Source: Kitasatospora kifunensis (GTDB taxonomy: Bacteria; Actinomycetota; Actinomycetes; Streptomycetales; Streptomycetaceae). Taken from it: 64,000 bases of DNA. Each line of letters starts with the position of its first letter. The stretch's first letter is position 1. Of the stretch, positions 28,091-37,472 are shown piece after piece. The translations under genes and the position numbers were made by a program. The notes beneath the pieces are model-generated. The model did no database searches and had not been told where the DNA came from. It saw only the letters and a list, made by a program, of their open reading frames with translations. The DNA lies in NCBI RefSeq assembly GCF_014203855.1, contig NZ_JACHJV010000001.1, positions 7,068,001-7,132,000 of the forward strand. The letters run 5' to 3'.

Positions 28091-29659
28091 ATGGTGTTCC
28101 GCAGCGAGTACCCGGACGTCCCCGTCGTCAACCAGCCGATCCACGACGTGGTGTTGGCGGGCGCGGCCCGGTTCGGTGACGCGCCCGCCCTGGTCGACGG
28201 GGTGACCGGCGAGAGCCTGAGCTACACCCAACTGGCCACCGCCGTCGGCCGGGTGGCCGCGGGGCTGGCCGAGGCGGGGGTCGCCAAGGGGGACGTGGTG
28301 GCGCTGCACAGCCCCAACTCCATCGCCTACCCCATCGCCCTCTACGCGGCAGGGCGGGCGGGCGCCGTCGTCACCACCGTCTCCTCGCTGGCCACCGCCG
28401 AGGAGCTGGCCGGCCAACTGCGCGACAGCGGCGCGAGCTGGATCATCACCGTCTCGGCGCTGCTGCCCGTCTCGCTCGCCGCCACTGACGGCGGCAAGGG
28501 CGTGCGCGAGATCATCCTGCTCGACCAGGACGGTCCGGCCGACTACCGCACCCTGGCCGACCTGCGCGCCTGCACCGCCGCCGAGCCGCAGGTCGCCATC
28601 GACCCGGGCACCGACCTCGCCGTGCTGCCCTACTCCAGCGGCACCACCGGGCTGCCCAAGGGCGTGATGCTCACCCACCGCTCGATCGCCACCAACCTCG
28701 CCCAGCTCGACGCGGTCGAGCCCGGTGTGCCGGGCGAGCGGGTGATAGCCGTTCTGCCCTTCTTTCATATCTACGGATTGGTCATACTCCTGCACCGCCC
28801 GCTGCAGATCGGCGCCACCGTGGTGGTGCTGCCCCGCTTCGACCTGGCACAGTTCCTGCGCACCATCCAGGACCATCGCATCGAAGGCCTGATCGTCGCC
28901 CCACCGATCGTGCTGGCACTGGCCAAGCACCCGCTGGTCGACGAGTACGACCTCTCCTCGATCCGCTACGTCCGCAGCGCCGCCGCCCCGCTGGACGCGG
29001 ACCTCGCGGCGGCCTGCGCCGCCCGGCTCGGCCTGGCCACCGTCCAGCAGGGCTACGGCATGACCGAACTGTCACCGGCCACCCACATCGTCCCGCTGGC
29101 CGACCCCGCGCCCGCACCCGGCTCGGTCGGCAAGCTGGTGGCCGCAACCGAGCTGCGGGTGCGCTCGCTGGACGGCGGCGGGGAGGACCTCGGGGTCGGC
29201 GAGCACGGCGAGATCGTGATCCGCGGCCCGCAGGTGATGAAGGGCTACCTCGGCCGACCCGCCGACACCGACACGATGATCGACCCCGACGGCTGGCTGC
29301 ACACCGGCGACGTCGGCTACGTGGACGAGCGCGGCTACCTGTTCATCGTCGACCGGGTCAAGGAACTGATCAAGTACAAGGGCTACCAGGTCGCGCCCGC
29401 CGAACTGGAGGCGCTGCTGCTGACCCACCCGCAGATCGCGGATGCCGCGGTGATCGGCGTCACCGGCGAGGACGGCACCGAGCGACCCAAGGCCTTCGTG
29501 GTCAGGGCCCCGGGCAGCGCGCTGACCGAGTCCGAGGTGATCGACTTCGTCGCCGCCCGGGTCGCGCCGTACAAGAAGGTCCGCGCGGTCGGCTTCCTGG
29601 ACGCCGTACCGAAGTCCGCCAGCGGCAAGATCCTGCGCCGCGAGCTGCGCGGTCGCTGA
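28091..29659 (+). CDS. AMP-forming acyl-CoA ligase (4-coumarate-CoA ligase type)
   Basis: A 522-residue ANL-superfamily enzyme that activates a carboxylic acid with ATP and CoA. The phosphate loop is YSSGTTGLPKG (181-191). The A5-type motif GYGMTELSPATH, the hinge region YLFIVDRVKELIKYKGYQV and the C-terminal catalytic lysine in PKSASGKILRREL are all present. It most likely primes the substrate of the operon, consistent with its location after the dehydrogenase. Subfamily assignment to 4-coumarate-CoA-ligase-like enzymes rests on overall similarity; the true acid is unknown. ATG with AGGAG upstream. Confidence 0.9.
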   Translation: MVFRSEYPDVPVVNQPIHDVVLAGAARFGDAPALVDGVTGESLSYTQLATAVGRVAAGLAEAGVAKGDVVALHSPNSIAYPIALYAAGRAGAVVTTVSSLATAEELAGQLRDSGASWIITVSALLPVSLAATDGGKGVREIILLDQDGPADYRTLADLRACTAAEPQVAIDPGTDLAVLPYSSGTTGLPKGVMLTHRSIATNLAQLDAVEPGVPGERVIAVLPFFHIYGLVILLHRPLQIGATVVVLPRFDLAQFLRTIQDHRIEGLIVAPPIVLALAKHPLVDEYDLSSIRYVRSAAAPLDADLAAACAARLGLATVQQGYGMTELSPATHIVPLADPAPAPGSVGKLVAATELRVRSLDGGGEDLGVGEHGEIVIRGPQVMKGYLGRPADTDTMIDPDGWLHTGDVGYVDERGYLFIVDRVKELIKYKGYQVAPAELEALLLTHPQIADAAVIGVTGEDGTERPKAFVVRAPGSALTESEVIDFVAARVAPYKKVRAVGFLDAVPKSASGKILRRELRGR

Positions 29660-29790
29660 CCTGGGATCAGCGCCGGCTCCCGGCCCCCGTCTGCGAGGAT
29701 GTGGGGCCGGGGCCCACCCCGTCACCGGGCCTCCGTCACCGGCCACCCCACCCTCCTCTGCCCCCAAACCCCCGCTCGGAGCGCACCGCC

Positions 29791-30456
29791 ATGACCACCG
29801 CCGCCCGCACCCCGCAGCAGGACCGCAGCCGTGCCACCCGCCGCCGGCTGCTGGAGGCGGCGGTGGACTGCCTGGCCGAGCTGGGCTGGGCCGGCAGCAC
29901 CGTCACCGTGGTGGCCGAACGCGCCGGGGTGACCCGTGGCGCCGCCCAGCACCACTTCCCGACCCGCGAAGGCCTCTTCACCGCGGCCATCGAACACGTC
30001 GCCGCCGAGCGTCTGGCCGCGGTGCGGGCCGGTACCGGCGAGCTGCCGCCGCCCGGGCCGGCCAGGACCGAGGCCGTGGTGGACCTGATCGTCCGCCTCT
30101 ACACGGGGCCGCTCTTCCGCGCGGCCCTGCACCTGTGGGTGGCCGCTGCCACCGAGCAGCCGCTGCGCGAGCGGATCATCGCGCTGGAGAACCGGGTCGG
30201 CCGTGAGTCGCACCGGGCCGCGCTGGCCTCGCTCGGGGTGGCCGAGAGCGCCGTGGGCGTGCGCGAGTCGGTGCAGGCCACCCTCGACCTGGCCCGCGGC
30301 CTGGGCCTGGCCAATCTGCTGACCGACGATGCGGCCCGCCGCGCGGGCGTGGTGCGCCAGTGGTCCCGCCTGCTGCAGGCCGCCCTCGACCAGGCGTCCT
30401 CGGACCGGGCCACCCTCGACCAGGCGTCCCTCGGCGGCCGGCCTGTGCTCGACTAG
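29791..30456 (+). CDS. TetR-family transcriptional regulator
   Basis: A 221-residue TetR-type regulator. The N-terminal helix-turn-helix is RRRLLEAAVDCLAELGWAGS followed by AERAGVTRGAAQHHFPTREG, which contains the classic recognition helix. The C-terminal helical ligand domain spans about residues 75-210; the end has two near-identical ATLDQAS repeats. It follows the acyl-CoA ligase gene on the same strand and likely regulates the operon, with an acyl-CoA or acid as ligand (inference). ATG with GGAG upstream. Confidence 0.88.
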   Translation: MTTAARTPQQDRSRATRRRLLEAAVDCLAELGWAGSTVTVVAERAGVTRGAAQHHFPTREGLFTAAIEHVAAERLAAVRAGTGELPPPGPARTEAVVDLIVRLYTGPLFRAALHLWVAAATEQPLRERIIALENRVGRESHRAALASLGVAESAVGVRESVQATLDLARGLGLANLLTDDAARRAGVVRQWSRLLQAALDQASSDRATLDQASLGGRPVLD

Positions 30457-30651
30457 GCCCTGGCGTCCCGCGACCAGATCTCAGCTGACGGAGCATCGCC
30501 CACCGATCGACCGAACGCCTGACGGAGCGCCAAGCCGCCCCGGTGCCCCGGCGTACGCACCAGCGGCCGCCCCGCGCGCCGCGCCCGACGCGGCGCTCAT
30601 CGCCCGTCGCGCGCGGTCGCCGCCCCGCTGATCAGCGGGCAGTCTGGAACA

Positions 30652-33132
30652 ATGCACGCACCTCAGACCGGCCCCCCACCCGAAGGGGGAGCGCAGCCTG
30701 GCGGCACGAGTGTGTCCGGGATCGTCCCGGCAGCGCTGGACGGCCACCGCCTGGTCCCGCTGGCCACCGCCCTGCTGGACGCCGACGGCCTGGTCCTGCA
30801 CTGGAGCGAGGACGCCGAGCGGCTGCTCGGCTGGCGGGCCGAGGAGATCGTCGGTCACTTCGCCGCCCCGCTGCTGACCAGCGCCGAGCACCGGCCCGAG
30901 GTGCTGGACCTGTACGAGCACATCCTGGCCGGTCGCCGCTGGTCCGGGATCTTCCCGGTGCGGCACAAGGACGGCCACGAGGTCGAGATGGACTTCCGCA
31001 CCTACGGCATCACCGGGCCGGACGGCCGCCCGCTGGTCCTGGCCACCGGCTCCGACGTGCGCGCCATCCAGCAGGTGGAGGGCAACCTCGCGGTGCTGGA
31101 CGGCTTCTTCACCCAGTCGCCGATCGGCATGGCGGTCTACGACACCGAGCTGCGCTTCGTGCGGCTCAACCCGGCGCTGGCCGCGATGAACGGCCTGCCG
31201 GTGGAGCGGCACCTGCGCCGGCGGCTCGACGAGGTGCTGCCCGGGATCAACACCGCCGAGGTCGAGGCCGTGATGCGCGAGGTGCTGGCCACCGGCGAAC
31301 CCGTGGTCGACGCCCGCTCGCACGGCCGCACACCCGGTGAGCCGGACCACGACCGGGCCTGGTCGGCCTCCTACTTCCGGCTCGCGGACGCCTCGGGGCG
31401 GGTGCTCGGCGTCAGCTCCTCGATCATCGACGTCACCGAGCGGTTCCAGGCCGAGGCGCGCGCCGCTCGCGCCCAGGAGCGGCTGACCCTGCTCGCCGAG
31501 GCCAACTCCCGGATCGGCACCACCTTGGACATGCAGCGCACGGCCGAGGAACTGGTCTCCGCGGTGGTCCCCAAGTTCGCCGACTTCGCCACCGTCGACC
31601 TGCTCGACCCGATCCTGCAGGGCGAGGAGCCCGCCCTGCTCGCCCCCGACCAGGGCGTACTGCTGCGCGCGGTGGCCTCGGGCGAGGCGTACGGGGCTGG
31701 GCTGATCAACGTGGCCGACGCGGTCGGCGAGACCACCGCCTACGACTCCAGCCGGATCTACACCAAGAGCCTGCGCAGCGGGCGCCCGATGGTGGTGGCC
31801 GAGGTGGACGAGGCCGAGCTGCGCCGGATCGCCCCGCGCGAGGAGCGGGTGGAACCGGGCCTGGCGGCCGGCATCCACTCCTATCTGCTGGTGCCACTGC
31901 TGGCCCGCGGCATGGTGCTCGGCGGCGCGGAGTTCGTGCGCACCAGCAACCCCGAGTCGTTCAGCGAGGCGGACGTGGCGCTGGCCGAGGAGTTGGTGGC
32001 CCGCACCGCCGTCTGCATCGACAACGCCCGCCTCTACCGCCGCGAGCGCGACACCGCGCTGACCCTGCAGCGCAGCCTGCTGCCGCAGGAGATCCACCGC
32101 ACCCTGGGCCTGGAGATCGCCTACCGCTACCTGCCCAGCAGCGTGGTCAGCGAGGTCGGCGGCGACTGGTTCGACGTGGTGCCGCTGTCCTGCGGCCGGG
32201 TGGCGCTGGTGGTCGGCGACGTGATGGGCCACGGGATCAGGGCGGCGGCGACGATGGGTCAGCTGCGCACCGTGGCCCGCACCCTGGCCACCTTGGACAT
32301 GCCGCCCGCCCAGGTGCTCGCCCGCCTGGACGAGACCGCCACCGGCATCGGCGAGGGCCAGTTCGCCACCTGCGTCTGCGCCGTCTACGACCCGGTGGAC
32401 CGCAGTTGCACGGCCGCCAGCGCCGGCCACCTGCCGCCGGTGGTGATGGAGACGGACGGGGCGGCCCGGGTGCTGGACGTGCCGCCGGGGGTGCCGCTGG
32501 GGGTCGGCGGGGTGGCGTTCGAGAACATCGAGTTCACCCTGCCGGAGGGCAGCGTGCTGACCCTCTACACCGATGGCCTGGTGGAGCACCGCGGCGAGGA
32601 CATCGACCAGGGGATCAACGAGCTCTGTGCCACGCTCGCGGCCCGCGGCCGCACCTTGGAAGCGCACTGTGACGCGGTGGTCTCCGCGTTGGTGCGCGGC
32701 GACAGTGAGGACGATGTAGCGATGATCATGGCCAGAGCACTGCCGCTGCCGAACGACCGGATGGCCACCCTGCCGCTCACGGGGCAGGGCCCGATGCCCG
32801 CGCTGGCCCGCCGCTTCACCCGCGCCACGCTCGCCGACTGGGGCCTGAGCTCGCTCGCCGACTCCGCCGAGCTGCTGGTCAGCGAGTTGGTCACCAACGC
32901 CCTGGTGCACGCTCAGGAGCCGCAGCGGCTGCGGCTGTTCCGCGACCGGATGCTCACCCTGGAGGTGGCCGACTCCGGGCGCCAGGCCCCCCGGCTGCGT
33001 CCCTCCGGCTCGCAGGACGAGGGCGGGCGCGGGATGTACCTGGTCAACGAGCTGGCCCAGCGCTGGGGCAGCCGGCCGACCCGCAGCGGCAAGGTGGTCT
33101 GGGCGGAGCTGGAGCTGCCGCTGGGCAGCTGA
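30652..33132 (+). CDS. PAS-PAS-GAF-SpoIIE phosphatase-HATPase signalling protein
   Basis: An 826-residue cytosolic multidomain regulator of the RsbU/SpoIIE type that probably controls an anti-anti-sigma factor. Order: PAS (about 36-140), PAS (145-265), GAF (280-455), PP2C-like SpoIIE phosphatase (475-690) with metal-binding GGDWFD (503-508) and VGDVMGHG (from 521), then a histidine-kinase-like ATPase of the anti-sigma type (710-824) with ELLVSELVTNALVHA as N-box and GGRGMYLV as G-box. Streptomycetes carry dozens of such proteins; the partner is not encoded nearby. The ATG has no good ribosome site. Confidence 0.92.
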   Translation: MHAPQTGPPPEGGAQPGGTSVSGIVPAALDGHRLVPLATALLDADGLVLHWSEDAERLLGWRAEEIVGHFAAPLLTSAEHRPEVLDLYEHILAGRRWSGIFPVRHKDGHEVEMDFRTYGITGPDGRPLVLATGSDVRAIQQVEGNLAVLDGFFTQSPIGMAVYDTELRFVRLNPALAAMNGLPVERHLRRRLDEVLPGINTAEVEAVMREVLATGEPVVDARSHGRTPGEPDHDRAWSASYFRLADASGRVLGVSSSIIDVTERFQAEARAARAQERLTLLAEANSRIGTTLDMQRTAEELVSAVVPKFADFATVDLLDPILQGEEPALLAPDQGVLLRAVASGEAYGAGLINVADAVGETTAYDSSRIYTKSLRSGRPMVVAEVDEAELRRIAPREERVEPGLAAGIHSYLLVPLLARGMVLGGAEFVRTSNPESFSEADVALAEELVARTAVCIDNARLYRRERDTALTLQRSLLPQEIHRTLGLEIAYRYLPSSVVSEVGGDWFDVVPLSCGRVALVVGDVMGHGIRAAATMGQLRTVARTLATLDMPPAQVLARLDETATGIGEGQFATCVCAVYDPVDRSCTAASAGHLPPVVMETDGAARVLDVPPGVPLGVGGVAFENIEFTLPEGSVLTLYTDGLVEHRGEDIDQGINELCATLAARGRTLEAHCDAVVSALVRGDSEDDVAMIMARALPLPNDRMATLPLTGQGPMPALARRFTRATLADWGLSSLADSAELLVSELVTNALVHAQEPQRLRLFRDRMLTLEVADSGRQAPRLRPSGSQDEGGRGMYLVNELAQRWGSRPTRSGKVVWAELELPLGS

Positions 33133-33194
33133 CGACCGCCCAGCAGCAGCCCTACCACTCCAGTCGGGGGCCGTCAGCCGTCAGCCCTGAGCCG

Positions 33195-34742
33195 TCAGAT
33201 CCGCCGCAGCAGGCGCCAGGCCAGGCCCGCACCCAGCAGCACCAGCACCGCCCCGAGCACCGCTGCCAGGCCCATGCCCCGTACGAACGCCTCGCGCGCC
33301 GCCGTCACCAGCGCCTGACCGGCCTCGCCCGGCAGGTGCTTGGCCACCGCCACCGCCGCGCCCAGCGACTCGTGCGCCTTGGCGGCCGTGGCCGCGTCGA
33401 CCCCGGGCGGGGTGCCGACACCACCCGGGTAGACGGCGGTGAGCACCGAGCCGAAGAGCGCGATCCCCAGCGCCGTGCCCAGCTCGTACGCGGTCTCCGA
33501 GACGGCGGAGGCCGCTCCGGCCTTGGCCGGCGGTGCGGCCGTCAGCACCAGATCGGCGGAGAGCGTGTACACCAGCCCCTCGGCTGCGCCGACCGCGAGG
33601 AAGACCACGGCCAGCAGCAGGTAGGAGGTGTCCTGCTGGAGCAGGCCCAGCGCGCCCAGCGACAGACCCAGCACGGCCATGCCACCGGCCAGCGCGGCCC
33701 GGGCGCCGGCCGCCCGGGTCAGCCGGGCGGTCAGCACGGAGGCCACGGCCGCGCCGATGAAGGCCGGCAACTCGGCCAGCCCGGCCTTCAGCGGCGAGAA
33801 CTCCCGCACCAGCTGCAGGTACTGCGACATGAAGAAGACCACGCCGGCCAGCCCGAAGACGGCGATCAGCGCGCCGAGCACGGCCGCGGTGAACCGGCGG
33901 TCGGCGAAGAGCCGCACGTCCAGCAGCGGGTTGGCCAGGCGCAGTTGCCGGCGCACGAAGAGCCACAGCCCCAGCACGCCCAGCACGGCCGCCACCGGTA
34001 CCTGCCAGTGGGCCACGCCGTGGGCGGCGGCCTCGGTGATCGCGTAGACCAGCGCGATCAGGCCGGTCATCGAGCAGAGCACGCTCAGCACGTCCCAGCG
34101 CCCCGGCTTGGGGTCCTTGGACTCCGGCAGCAGCCAGCCGCCCAGCACCAGCAGCAGTGCGATGATCGGCAGGTTGAGCAGGAAGACCGAGCCCCACCAG
34201 AAGTGCTCCAGCAGCACCCCGCCGACCAGCGGTCCGGCGGCGGCGCCGGCGGTCGCGGCCGCACCCCAGATGCCGATCGCCCTGGCGCGTTCGCGGGCGT
34301 CGGGGAACAGCGCGCGGATCAGCGACAGGGTGGAGGGCATGATGGTCGCCCCGGCCACGCCCAGCAGCGCCCGGGCGGCGATCAGCCAGCCGGGGCTGGG
34401 CGCGTAGGCGGCCAGCAGCGAGGCCGCGCCGAAGGCGGCGGCGCCGATCAGCAGCAGCCGCTTGCGCCCGATCCGGTCGCTGAGCGCGCCCATGCTGACC
34501 AACAGGCCCGCCAGCACGAAGGAGTAGCTGTCGCCGATCCACAGCAGCGCGGTGGAGCTGGGCGCCAGGCTCTCGGTGATCGAGGGGATCGCCAGCACCA
34601 GCACGGTCGCGTCGACGACGACCAGCAGGACGCCGAGGACCAGCACGGCCAGGCCCGACCAGCGCCGGGGGTCGGGGCCGGCTGTGGAGTGCGCGGCGCA
34701 GGTGCGGGTCGTGGTTCCGGCGGTGTCGAGAGTGCCGGTCAT
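33195..34742 (-). CDS. DHA2-family (EmrB/QacA-type) MFS drug exporter
   Basis: A 515-residue membrane protein with about 14 hydrophobic helices, the DHA2 topology of proton-driven drug efflux pumps. Motif A is GALSDRIGRKRLLL and the antiporter motif C region is WGAAATAGAAAGPLVGGVL. The N-terminus includes VDATVLVLAIPSI, with the intramembrane Asp typical of this family. The ATG overlaps the stop codon of the upstream tetR gene (ATGA), so repressor and pump form one unit controlled from the double operator at 35307-35338. Confidence 0.92.
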   Translation of the reverse strand: MTGTLDTAGTTTRTCAAHSTAGPDPRRWSGLAVLVLGVLLVVVDATVLVLAIPSITESLAPSSTALLWIGDSYSFVLAGLLVSMGALSDRIGRKRLLLIGAAAFGAASLLAAYAPSPGWLIAARALLGVAGATIMPSTLSLIRALFPDARERARAIGIWGAAATAGAAAGPLVGGVLLEHFWWGSVFLLNLPIIALLLVLGGWLLPESKDPKPGRWDVLSVLCSMTGLIALVYAITEAAAHGVAHWQVPVAAVLGVLGLWLFVRRQLRLANPLLDVRLFADRRFTAAVLGALIAVFGLAGVVFFMSQYLQLVREFSPLKAGLAELPAFIGAAVASVLTARLTRAAGARAALAGGMAVLGLSLGALGLLQQDTSYLLLAVVFLAVGAAEGLVYTLSADLVLTAAPPAKAGAASAVSETAYELGTALGIALFGSVLTAVYPGGVGTPPGVDAATAAKAHESLGAAVAVAKHLPGEAGQALVTAAREAFVRGMGLAAVLGAVLVLLGAGLAWRLLRRI

Positions 34743-35293
34743 GAGGTGCTCGTCTTTCGCAGGGCCCCGCCGAGGAAGAGCTCGGTCAGGGCGAAGGCGC
34801 TGTCCCGTGGGGCGAGTCGGCCGTCCTGGACGGCCCAGCCCACGCCGGCCAGCAGGTCGAAGAAGGCTTCGCTGAGCCAGCCGGCCGCCAGCTCGATCCG
34901 GAAGACCCCCTCCTGCTGGCCGCGCAGGAAGAAGGCCCGGACCCGGGCGTCCTGCTCCTCCCAGAGCGCGCACAGCTCGGGGTCGTCGAAGAGCTGGTTC
35001 TCGCCGGCCAGGAAGGCGCACAGGGCCGCGTCGGGCACCAGCAGGTCGACCAGCCGGCGCAGCGCCGAGGCGGTGTCGCCGGTCTCGATGGCGGCCGCGT
35101 CCAGCGCGCTGTTGTAGCGGCGCAGGCCGAGCAGGCCGACCTCGCGGATCAGCGCTTCGCGGCCGGGGAAGATCCGGTGCAGCGAGGCCCGGCTGATCCC
35201 GGCCGCGCGGGCGATCTCGTCCAGATGGGCCGTCGGCTGCCGGGAGAGCACGCCGACGGCTGCCTTGAGGACTGCGTCACGATCGATTGCCAT
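34739..35293 (-). CDS. TetR-family repressor of the adjacent exporter
   Basis: A 184-residue TetR regulator. The helix-turn-helix is HLDEIARAAGISRASLHRIF in the first 50 residues; the C-terminal helices form the ligand pocket. ATG 35293 was chosen because TATCCT (coding strand, 35305-35300) lies six bases upstream and the operator palindromes lie just beyond. The frame extends to 35320, but that start would be inside the operator. The stop overlaps the exporter start. Expected to repress its own operon and be released by a pump substrate. Confidence 0.9.
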   Translation of the reverse strand: MAIDRDAVLKAAVGVLSRQPTAHLDEIARAAGISRASLHRIFPGREALIREVGLLGLRRYNSALDAAAIETGDTASALRRLVDLLVPDAALCAFLAGENQLFDDPELCALWEEQDARVRAFFLRGQQEGVFRIELAAGWLSEAFFDLLAGVGWAVQDGRLAPRDSAFALTELFLGGALRKTSTS

Positions 35294-35306
35294 GAGAAAA
35301 GGATAG

Positions 35307-35338
35307 CTCAGCTGAGACATCTATGTCTCAGCTGAGAC
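35307..35338. promoter_or_regulatory. Double operator for the TetR/exporter operon
   Basis: CTCAGCTGAGAC (35307-35318) and GTCTCAGCTGAGAC (35325-35338) are palindromic boxes centred about 19 bp apart, and together they form a larger inverted repeat around ATCTAT. They overlap the -35/-10 region of the tetR promoter, the standard arrangement for two stacked TetR dimers. Confidence 0.85.
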
Positions 35339-35372
35339 TTTCAGGATCGAACGCCGGCCCCGTGCGGGCAGC

Positions 35373-35406
35373 AAAAAACCGGAGGCGGCCTCGTGCCACC
35401 TCCGGT
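35373..35406 (-). terminator. Rho-independent terminator of the sepF-like gene
   Basis: On the minus strand an 11-bp stem (35406-35396 with 35388-35378, one G.U pair) is followed by six T residues. It lies 58 bp after the SepF stop codon and matches the classical terminator form. Confidence 0.85.
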
Positions 35407-35463
35407 CACCGCCGACCTGCGTCGGCGTGCCCTTGCCTCGCCCTCGTCCCTCGGCGCTGTCCG

Positions 35464-35856
35464 TCAGCTCTGGTTGTAGAACCCGCTGTCGTCCAGCGGC
35501 CGGTCGATCACCATGACCTCGACCTCCGGCGGAGTGAGCAGGAACACCCGACGGGCGATCCGCTCGATGCCGCCGCGGGTGCCGAAGACCAGGCCCGAGG
35601 CGAAGTCGACCATCCGCTTGGCCTCACCGTCGTCCATCTCGGTCACATCCATCACCACCGGGGTGCCGGAGCGAATGTGCTCGCCCACCGTCCTGGCGGA
35701 CTCGAAGCCGGTGGGCTTGACCGAGACGATCTTGGCCGGGTTCGGCAGCACCGGAATCGTGTCGGCGGTCGCCCAGGACTCCTCCTCGTACACCGCGGCG
35801 GGGTAGCTCCCCGAGGGCATCAGCCACCCGTGGTGCTCGTCGCGAAGTGCTCCCAT
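35464..35856 (-). CDS. SepF-like cell division protein
   Basis: A 130-residue protein with the SepF core: KIVSVKPTGFESARTVGEHI, GTPVVMDVTEMDDGEAKRM and DFASGLVFGTRGGIERIARR. SepF anchors FtsZ rings to the membrane and organises septation. It lacks a long amphipathic N-terminal membrane helix and is not beside ftsZ, so it is probably one of the shorter SepF paralogues of streptomycetes, possibly sporulation-related. ATG 35856 has GGGAGG seven bases upstream; the longer frame to 35949 is not supported by a ribosome site. Confidence 0.85.
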   Translation of the reverse strand: MGALRDEHHGWLMPSGSYPAAVYEEESWATADTIPVLPNPAKIVSVKPTGFESARTVGEHIRSGTPVVMDVTEMDDGEAKRMVDFASGLVFGTRGGIERIARRVFLLTPPEVEVMVIDRPLDDSGFYNQS

Positions 35857-36114
35857 GCCGCGCCTCCCTGTCCTGTCCCCGTCTGCTTCCGGGAGCCGCG
35901 CGGCCAACTGACGCGTCATCCACTGCCCGGAACTGTCCGAGTATCGCACTGATCACCGTCTCGGTGCCCGCCCTGGCGCGCCGTTCGGGTTGTGGCGCGT
36001 GCCGGTGGCACACACCGTCCTCATCGAGAGCGGACGCCGGGGTTCGGCCCGCGGTTGCGGGAGTTTTCTGAGATCACCCGAGCGGCCTTTCCGCTGACGG
36101 GAATTGACGCCAGG

Positions 36115-36630
36115 TCACTCCCCGGTGACGCCGTCCACCGCTTCGCGCAGCAGATCCGCGTGGCCGTTGTGGCGCGCGTACTCCTCGATCAGATGGACCT
36201 GGATCCAGCGCAGCGTCACCTGCTCCCCGCTGCGGCGCCGGACGGCGGCGAGGGTGTCCAGCGACAGTCCGGCCACGGCCTGCTCGGAGAGCTCGACCTG
36301 CCGGCGCCAGGTGGCGAGGTCGGCGGCGGCATCGGCCTGCGCCACCCCGTTGAAGTCGAAGTCCTGGTCCTCGTCGGTGCCGTAGATCGCAGTCGACTCG
36401 CCGCCGAGCAGGATCACCTGGTACCAGTAGTGCTCCACCTCGGCCAGGTGACGGACCAGGCCGAGCAGGGTGAGCGTCGAGGGCGTCACCGAGCGCTGCT
36501 TGAGCTGGTCGTCCGTCAGGCCCGAGGTCTTGAGCGCCAGTGTCTTGCGGTGGAAGTCGAGCCAGGCGGCGAGCATGGTCGCCTCGTCAGCGGCGTTCGG
36601 CGGGTCGATCCGCTCGATGGTGTCGGTCAT
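36115..36630 (-). CDS. DinB-fold metal-dependent protein (DUF664 / mycothiol-transferase type)
   Basis: A 171-residue four-helix-bundle protein. The metal-binding histidine pattern is visible: LVRHLAEVEHYW near residue 65 and HLIEEYARHNGHADLLRE near the C-terminus. Family members in actinobacteria use mycothiol or related thiols to modify xenobiotics. ATG 36630; CAGGAT on the coding strand ends seven bases upstream, consistent with a leaderless mRNA. Exact activity is not predictable. Confidence 0.83.
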   Translation of the reverse strand: MTDTIERIDPPNAADEATMLAAWLDFHRKTLALKTSGLTDDQLKQRSVTPSTLTLLGLVRHLAEVEHYWYQVILLGGESTAIYGTDEDQDFDFNGVAQADAAADLATWRRQVELSEQAVAGLSLDTLAAVRRRSGEQVTLRWIQVHLIEEYARHNGHADLLREAVDGVTGE

Positions 36631-36711
36631 GGCCGCCATCCTGGCCCAGCCCACGGCCCGGCGGCGACCCATTTGCCCGGCATCGGACTCCACCGACCGT
36701 CACGAGAGCGC

Positions 36712-37434
36712 CTACGCCTCGGGCGCGATCTGGCGGGTGGCCGGTGGGAGGTAACCGCGCTCGGCGGTCTGCCCCACCGACGGCTCGGCGGCTGAGGTCC
36801 GGCGCCGGGCCCGCCAGGCACCGGCCAGGCTCAGCGCCCCCAGCCCCAGGATCACCGCCCCCGAGGCCAGGAAGGCGGGTGAGGTGGGTGAGCCGGCCGA
36901 GGCGCCGGCCACCACGTAGGCCGCCGTGCCGGGCAGCACGCCCAGCGCGGTGGCCGCCAGGTAGGGCCGAACCCGCGTGCCGGAGAGCGCCGCGCCCAGG
37001 TTCACCGCCTGGAACGGCACCCCGGGCACCAGTCGCAGCAGCAGCACGTTGCGGAACCCGTGCTCGGTCAGCCCCCGGTCCAGCGCCAGCAGTACCCGTC
37101 CGCGCAGCAGCGGCCGCAGCGCCCGCTGCCCCAGTGAGCGCCCCAGGCCGAAGGCCAGCGCGGCCCCCGCCGTGGTGCCCAACACCGCCAGCGGCACGCC
37201 CCACCGGGCGCCGAAGAGCACCCCGGCCGCCACGTTGAGCGCCGGTTTGGGCAGGAAGGCCAGCGTGCCGAGGGCGAAGAGCAGCACGAACGCCGGCGCC
37301 CGCCAGGCACCGGGCACCGCGGTGGCCAGCTGCCGCGGATCCCAGCAGAGCAGCGAGGCGGCGGCCCCCGCCAGGATCAGCACCAGCAGCGCGAGCCGGG
37401 CCCAGGGTGCGCGCGCGGCACGGCTCAGGTTCAT
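36712..37434 (-). CDS. TVP38/TMEM64-family membrane protein
   Basis: A 240-residue protein with about five to six hydrophobic segments. It contains the VTT/DedA-like core: LAFLPKPALNVAAGVLFGAR, GTTAGAALAFGLGRSLG and LLRLVPGVPFQAVNLGAAL. The family may act in lipid scrambling or transport across the membrane; no specific role is known for bacterial members here. The ATG has TAAACT six bases upstream on the coding strand and no ribosome site, so it may be leaderless. Confidence 0.85.
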   Translation of the reverse strand: MNLSRAARAPWARLALLVLILAGAAASLLCWDPRQLATAVPGAWRAPAFVLLFALGTLAFLPKPALNVAAGVLFGARWGVPLAVLGTTAGAALAFGLGRSLGQRALRPLLRGRVLLALDRGLTEHGFRNVLLLRLVPGVPFQAVNLGAALSGTRVRPYLAATALGVLPGTAAYVVAGASAGSPTSPAFLASGAVILGLGALSLAGAWRARRRTSAAEPSVGQTAERGYLPPATRQIAPEA

Positions 37435-37472
37435 GCGGCGAGTTTAGACCGACCGGCCGATCGGGCCCGGCC

